Below the pieces are notes generated by a model, which saw nothing but the letters and a program-made list of their open reading frames with translations, did no database searches and had not been told where the DNA came from. A stretch of 64,000 nucleotides of DNA, from positions 109,194,043 to 109,258,042 of the forward strand of contig NC_077228.1 of assembly GCF_027887165.1 (NCBI RefSeq), read 5' to 3'. Position numbers and translations under genes: made by a program. The DNA is from Monodelphis domestica. Taxonomy: Eukaryota > Chordata > Mammalia > Didelphimorphia > Didelphidae. Shown here in pieces: positions 61,029-64,000 of this stretch; within the stretch, counting starts at the first letter, position 1, and the number at the start of each line of letters is the position of its first letter.

Positions 61029-61174
61029 TCCAACTACCACACCTCTACCACCAAGGGACAAAAAAGAAAAATATATACTAGGAATTACTGATACCATCTC
61101 CCAATCTGAATCATTTGACATCCCAGCATTACAGCTCACTATAAGCAGTTAATTACATGGTTGAGCTCATTGTT

Positions 61175-61295
61175 TTATTCAATCAACAGGCACTTCTTAA
61201 GTACCTTTTGCACACCTGGTATTGGAGATATAAAGACAAGAATGAAAAAGTTTCTGCCCTTAAAGAGTTAACATTCTATTGGAGAGATATCAAAT
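61175..61295 (+). mobile_element. Ancient dispersed repeat fragment
   Basis: ttaagtaccttttgcacacc and aaagagttaacattctattg; same old repeat as 45120-45262. Confidence 0.35.
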
Positions 61296-61363
61296 TGATG
61301 AATTGACTGATAGCTGGAACAACTTTCACAATTTGGTCATCTGAAGAACAAAATGAACTGGTA

Positions 61364-61512
61364 GAACCAAGCCTGGGATAGGGGAGATCCTGGTTCAAAT
61401 CTGGCCTCAGACACTTCCTAGCTGTGTGACTTTGGACAAATCCCTTAATCCTTTTTGCTAGCCTTTGCCTTTCTGTCTTAGAGTTGTCCCTAAGACAGAA
61501 AGTAAGGGTTAA
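61364..61512 (+). mobile_element. tRNA-derived SINE whose tail became a microsatellite
   Basis: ggttcaaatctggcctcaga through aagacagaaagtaagggtt; the expected A-tail position is occupied by the GGAA array. Confidence 0.8.
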
Positions 61513-61682
61513 GTGAAAGAAAGAAGGAAGGAAGGAAGGAAGGAAGGAAGGAAGGAAGGAAGGAAGGAAGGAAGGAAGGAAGGAAGGAAGGAAGAAAGGA
61601 AGGAAAGAAGGAAAGAAGGAAAGAAGGAAAGAAAGAAAGAAGGAAAGAAGGAAAGAAAGAGGAGGAGAGAGAAAGAAAAGAT
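61513..61682. repeat. (GGAA)n/(GAAA)n microsatellite
   Basis: Pure ggaa 61527-61592, then mixed gaaa/ggaa to 61682. Confidence 0.97.
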
Positions 61683-61799
61683 TTTAAAGAGCAGTTCCTT
61701 AAATTTTCTTTCTTTTCTTAAAACTATTATAGTTAAAGGTGATTAAGGGTAGCTAAGAATATTTTATGGAACTATTTTTTTTTTTTTTGCAAATAATGC

Positions 61800-62055
61800 A
61801 GCATGGTACAATGGAAAGAGAAGAAACATTCAGAATCCCAAAACTTGGATTCAAATCCTGACTGTTACTTGCTACTTGTATGTCCTGGGACAAGTTACTT
61901 CATTTTTATGTCTCCATTTCCTTACCTGTAAAATGAAAAAATGCTTTGTAAATCTTAAATTGATATATAAATGTTAGTTGTTAAATTTTTAATTGCCTTA
62001 GTTTCTTCATTTGTCAAATGAGGATTAGATCATTTAAAGTCTCTTTTAGATTTAA
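61800..62055 (+). mobile_element. MIR-like fragments
   Basis: 61800-61985 (caatggaaagagaagaaaca, ccttacctgtaaaatgaaaa) and 61995-62055 (tttcttcatttgtcaaatga). Confidence 0.65.
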
Positions 62056-62092
62056 ATATCTTTTTCCATGAATATGAAATCCACCCCTCAGG

Positions 62093-62277
62093 GCAGCTAG
62101 GAAGCACAGTAGATAGAGCACTAGATCTGGAGTCAGGAAGACAGTGGGTTCAAATTTGACCTCAGATACTTCCTGGCTGTATGACCCTTGGCAAGTCACT
62201 TAACCCCAATTACTTAGCCTTTGCTGGTTTTCTGTCTCAGAATTGATACTGACCGTGAGTACGTTTTTTTTTTTTAA
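62093..62277 (+). mobile_element. tRNA-derived SINE, MAR1-type head
   Basis: gggcagctaggaagcacagt head, CORE, then ttctgtctcagaattgatac and T10 at 62267. Confidence 0.8.
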
Positions 62278-62879
62278 GTTACCCCTAAAATTTTTTAAAA
62301 ATAAGGTTACTCCTAAAGTTCACAAGCATCTTATGACTCCAAAGCAGTGTAAAACTGAATGAGACATAGCCATTGTCGTCAAGGAATGTATAATCTGGTA
62401 AATGGGGAACATGAAAAAGACACAAGTAATTTCTTCATTCAGTCTCTGTCAATGAAACCCATAGCTTCTAGCTTTCTTTGGATGGCCTTGGTTGAAATTT
62501 CTGTCTCTCTAGAAGCTTCTTCCTCTTGGATTCCTGGAGCTTTCTCAGGAGTCAAATTGCCCTGAAGAGAATTTGGAAGAACAGACTGTTTTGGCATACT
62601 GCCTTATGAACTTTTCCTTTTCTCAGAATTAGTCCTGGGAACTTCCAAAAGGACACTGGGAAATTTTCTACATCTTAGGAGGTCATACTGGCCTGAACCA
62701 GAACCACACATCCTTTTGTCATCATTGTTCCCACTTTTCTTTCTCTCTGTTTCTATTTCTGTTTCTGTCTGTCTGTCTCTCTTTTGCTCTTTGTCACTCT
62801 CCTCTCTCTCTGCTCTTCCTTATTTTACCAGAGGGGGACATTTCTGTCCTTCAGTTTCTGATATCTGGGTACAATTCCT
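62278..62879. other. Unassigned sequence with a pyrimidine tract
   Basis: CT-rich low complexity at 62735-62812. A MIR/L2-like phrase at 62340-62400 is too short to name. Confidence 0.45.
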
Positions 62880-63022
62880 CAGAATTTATAGATTTTGATC
62901 TGGAAGGGACCTGAAAGGTCATCTAGTCTAACCCTTTATTTTATAAATGAAGAGGCTGAGACCTACAGAGATTAAATAACTTGCTCAGGGTCACACAAGG
63001 TAAGCATCAGAGCTTCACTTTG
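62880..63022 (+). mobile_element. MIR-like fragment, left part
   Basis: gatctggaagggacctgaaa, atgaagaggctgagacctac and cttgctcagggtcacacaag; split by the SINE at 63023 and continuing to about 63300. Confidence 0.65.
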
Positions 63023-63265
63023 TGTTTTGTTTTTGTTTTGTTTTTGTTTTTTATTAATAAACCTTCACCTTCTATCTTGGAGTCAACACTAAGTATTGTT
63101 TCCAAGGCAGAAGAGTGGCAAGGACTAGGCAATGGGTGTTAAGTGACATGCCCAGGGTCACACAGCTGGGAAGTGTGAGGTCATATTTGAACCCAGGACT
63201 TCCCATCTGCAGGCCTGAATCTCAATCCACTGAGCTACCAAGCTGCCCCCTACAGCTTCACTTTG
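63011..63265 (-). mobile_element. tRNA-derived CORE-type SINE with TSD
   Basis: Body 63023-63253, TSD agcttcactttg (63011-63022, 63254-63265). The tail has grown into (TTTTG)n. Confidence 0.93.
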
Positions 63266-63334
63266 AACCCATGTACTCTGTCCCCAGAGCTAATGTTCAT
63301 CTAGAGAAACAGCAGTTTATCCTTCACTCTTTTG

Positions 63335-63455
63335 CCAGTTGCCATTCATTCATTCAACATTAGAAAACCATTTGTTAAAGTGGCTACTATGTGTCAAGCA
63401 CTTGGCTGAGAACTGGGATTAAAAGGACCAAAAATGAAACAGTTCCTGCTTTCAT
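63335..63455 (+). mobile_element. Ancient dispersed repeat fragment
   Basis: ggctactatgtgtcaagcac and ggattaaaaggaccaaaaat; same family as 45120-45262. Confidence 0.35.
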
Positions 63456-63898
63456 TCCTCTCATCTGCCCTCAACAGAATTTATTGTCGACCAGATTGGA
63501 GAAGAATCAATCTACCCCCACCCTGACATTCACCTCCCTTCCCTGTCAGAATTGGAAACAAGTAGAAATAGGAGGACAGGGTACCCAAACATTAATATCA
63601 TCAATAAATATTTGTTATCTACTCTCCAAAGTGCTATGGCTGTCATTGGCTGTATATACCTAGATACACAAGACAAGTATCCATGCCCAGAAAAGTCTTA
63701 AGTCCCTAAAGATAAACAGATGGATTTTGTGGAATAAGGAAAAACTTGAGAGATGCTTCAACTCCACACTCAGAGTAAAGGGACAAAGGTATTGGGGTTT
63801 CAGCACAAGCAGAACCAGTGACTGAAGCAAAGGTAGGAAAAATAAAAAGCAGTGGTATATTCCTCCCTGAAGGATTAATCAGATAACTGTTCTGTGGC
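63456..63898. other. Unassigned sequence
   Basis: Nothing recognised. Confidence 0.5.
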
Positions 63899-63899
63899 C

Positions 63900-64000
63900 C
63901 TTTAGGGAACAGATAAGGAAACTGAGGACCACAAAGTGAAATAATTTATTCAAGGTTACAAAGATAGTTCTTGGCAAAGTCAGGATTTGAACCCATCTCC
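63900..64000 (+). mobile_element. MIR-like fragment, cut by window edge
   Basis: gataaggaaactgaggacca and caggatttgaacccatctcc are MIR core phrases. Confidence 0.65.

Overview
The window is vertebrate, almost certainly marsupial, nuclear DNA with no recognisable host protein-coding gene. The evidence is the repeat content. There is a young L1 LINE family with two ORFs. There are many copies of a roughly 190-bp tRNA-headed CORE-type SINE with an A-tail, of the kind seen in opossums and other marsupials. There are also MAR1-like SINEs with RTE-type 3' tails, RTE fragments, ancient CR1/L3 and MIR copies, and several LTR elements. I favour a didelphid-like opossum, but the species is inferred from remembered repeat families and not proven.

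Layout: 0-3.2 kb holds a SINE, a long (GAAA)n tract and an eroded hAT DNA transposon. 3.9-8.3 kb is an ancient CR1/L3 element on the minus strand, split by a 5'-truncated L1 and by SINEs. 8.6-22.8 kb is a nest: a solo LTR with a 5-bp target-site duplication (TSD) was split by a full-length minus-strand L1, which was then split by a full-length plus-strand L1 (12010-18462) and by a SINE. 23-36.5 kb holds solo LTRs, SINEs, RTE and old L1 pieces. 38641-44606 is a recent endogenous retrovirus (LTRs nearly identical). It keeps gag, a nucleocapsid-type ORF in a shifted frame and only the end of integrase; protease, RT and RNase H are deleted and no env is seen. 45-55 kb holds another short LTR, an old L1 split by a second copy of the 23.8-kb solo LTR, and the youngest-looking element, an L1 (48359-54682) with both ORFs open. 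55-64 kb is old SINE, MIR and L1 debris with microsatellites.

The products present belong to selfish elements. L1 ORF1p (coiled coil plus RNA-binding domains) and ORF2p (endonuclease and reverse transcriptase) copy L1 RNA, and probably the A-tailed SINEs in trans. The retroviral Gag is unusual. It carries an N-terminal transmembrane segment and a coiled coil built from a 21-bp coding minisatellite ahead of a gammaretrovirus-like capsid, and its nucleocapsid ORF ends in an Asn/Tyr/Arg-rich tail. Together with the missing pol core and a SINE piece in the leader, this is the most novel-looking part of the window. Identities, ages and family names could not be checked by search.
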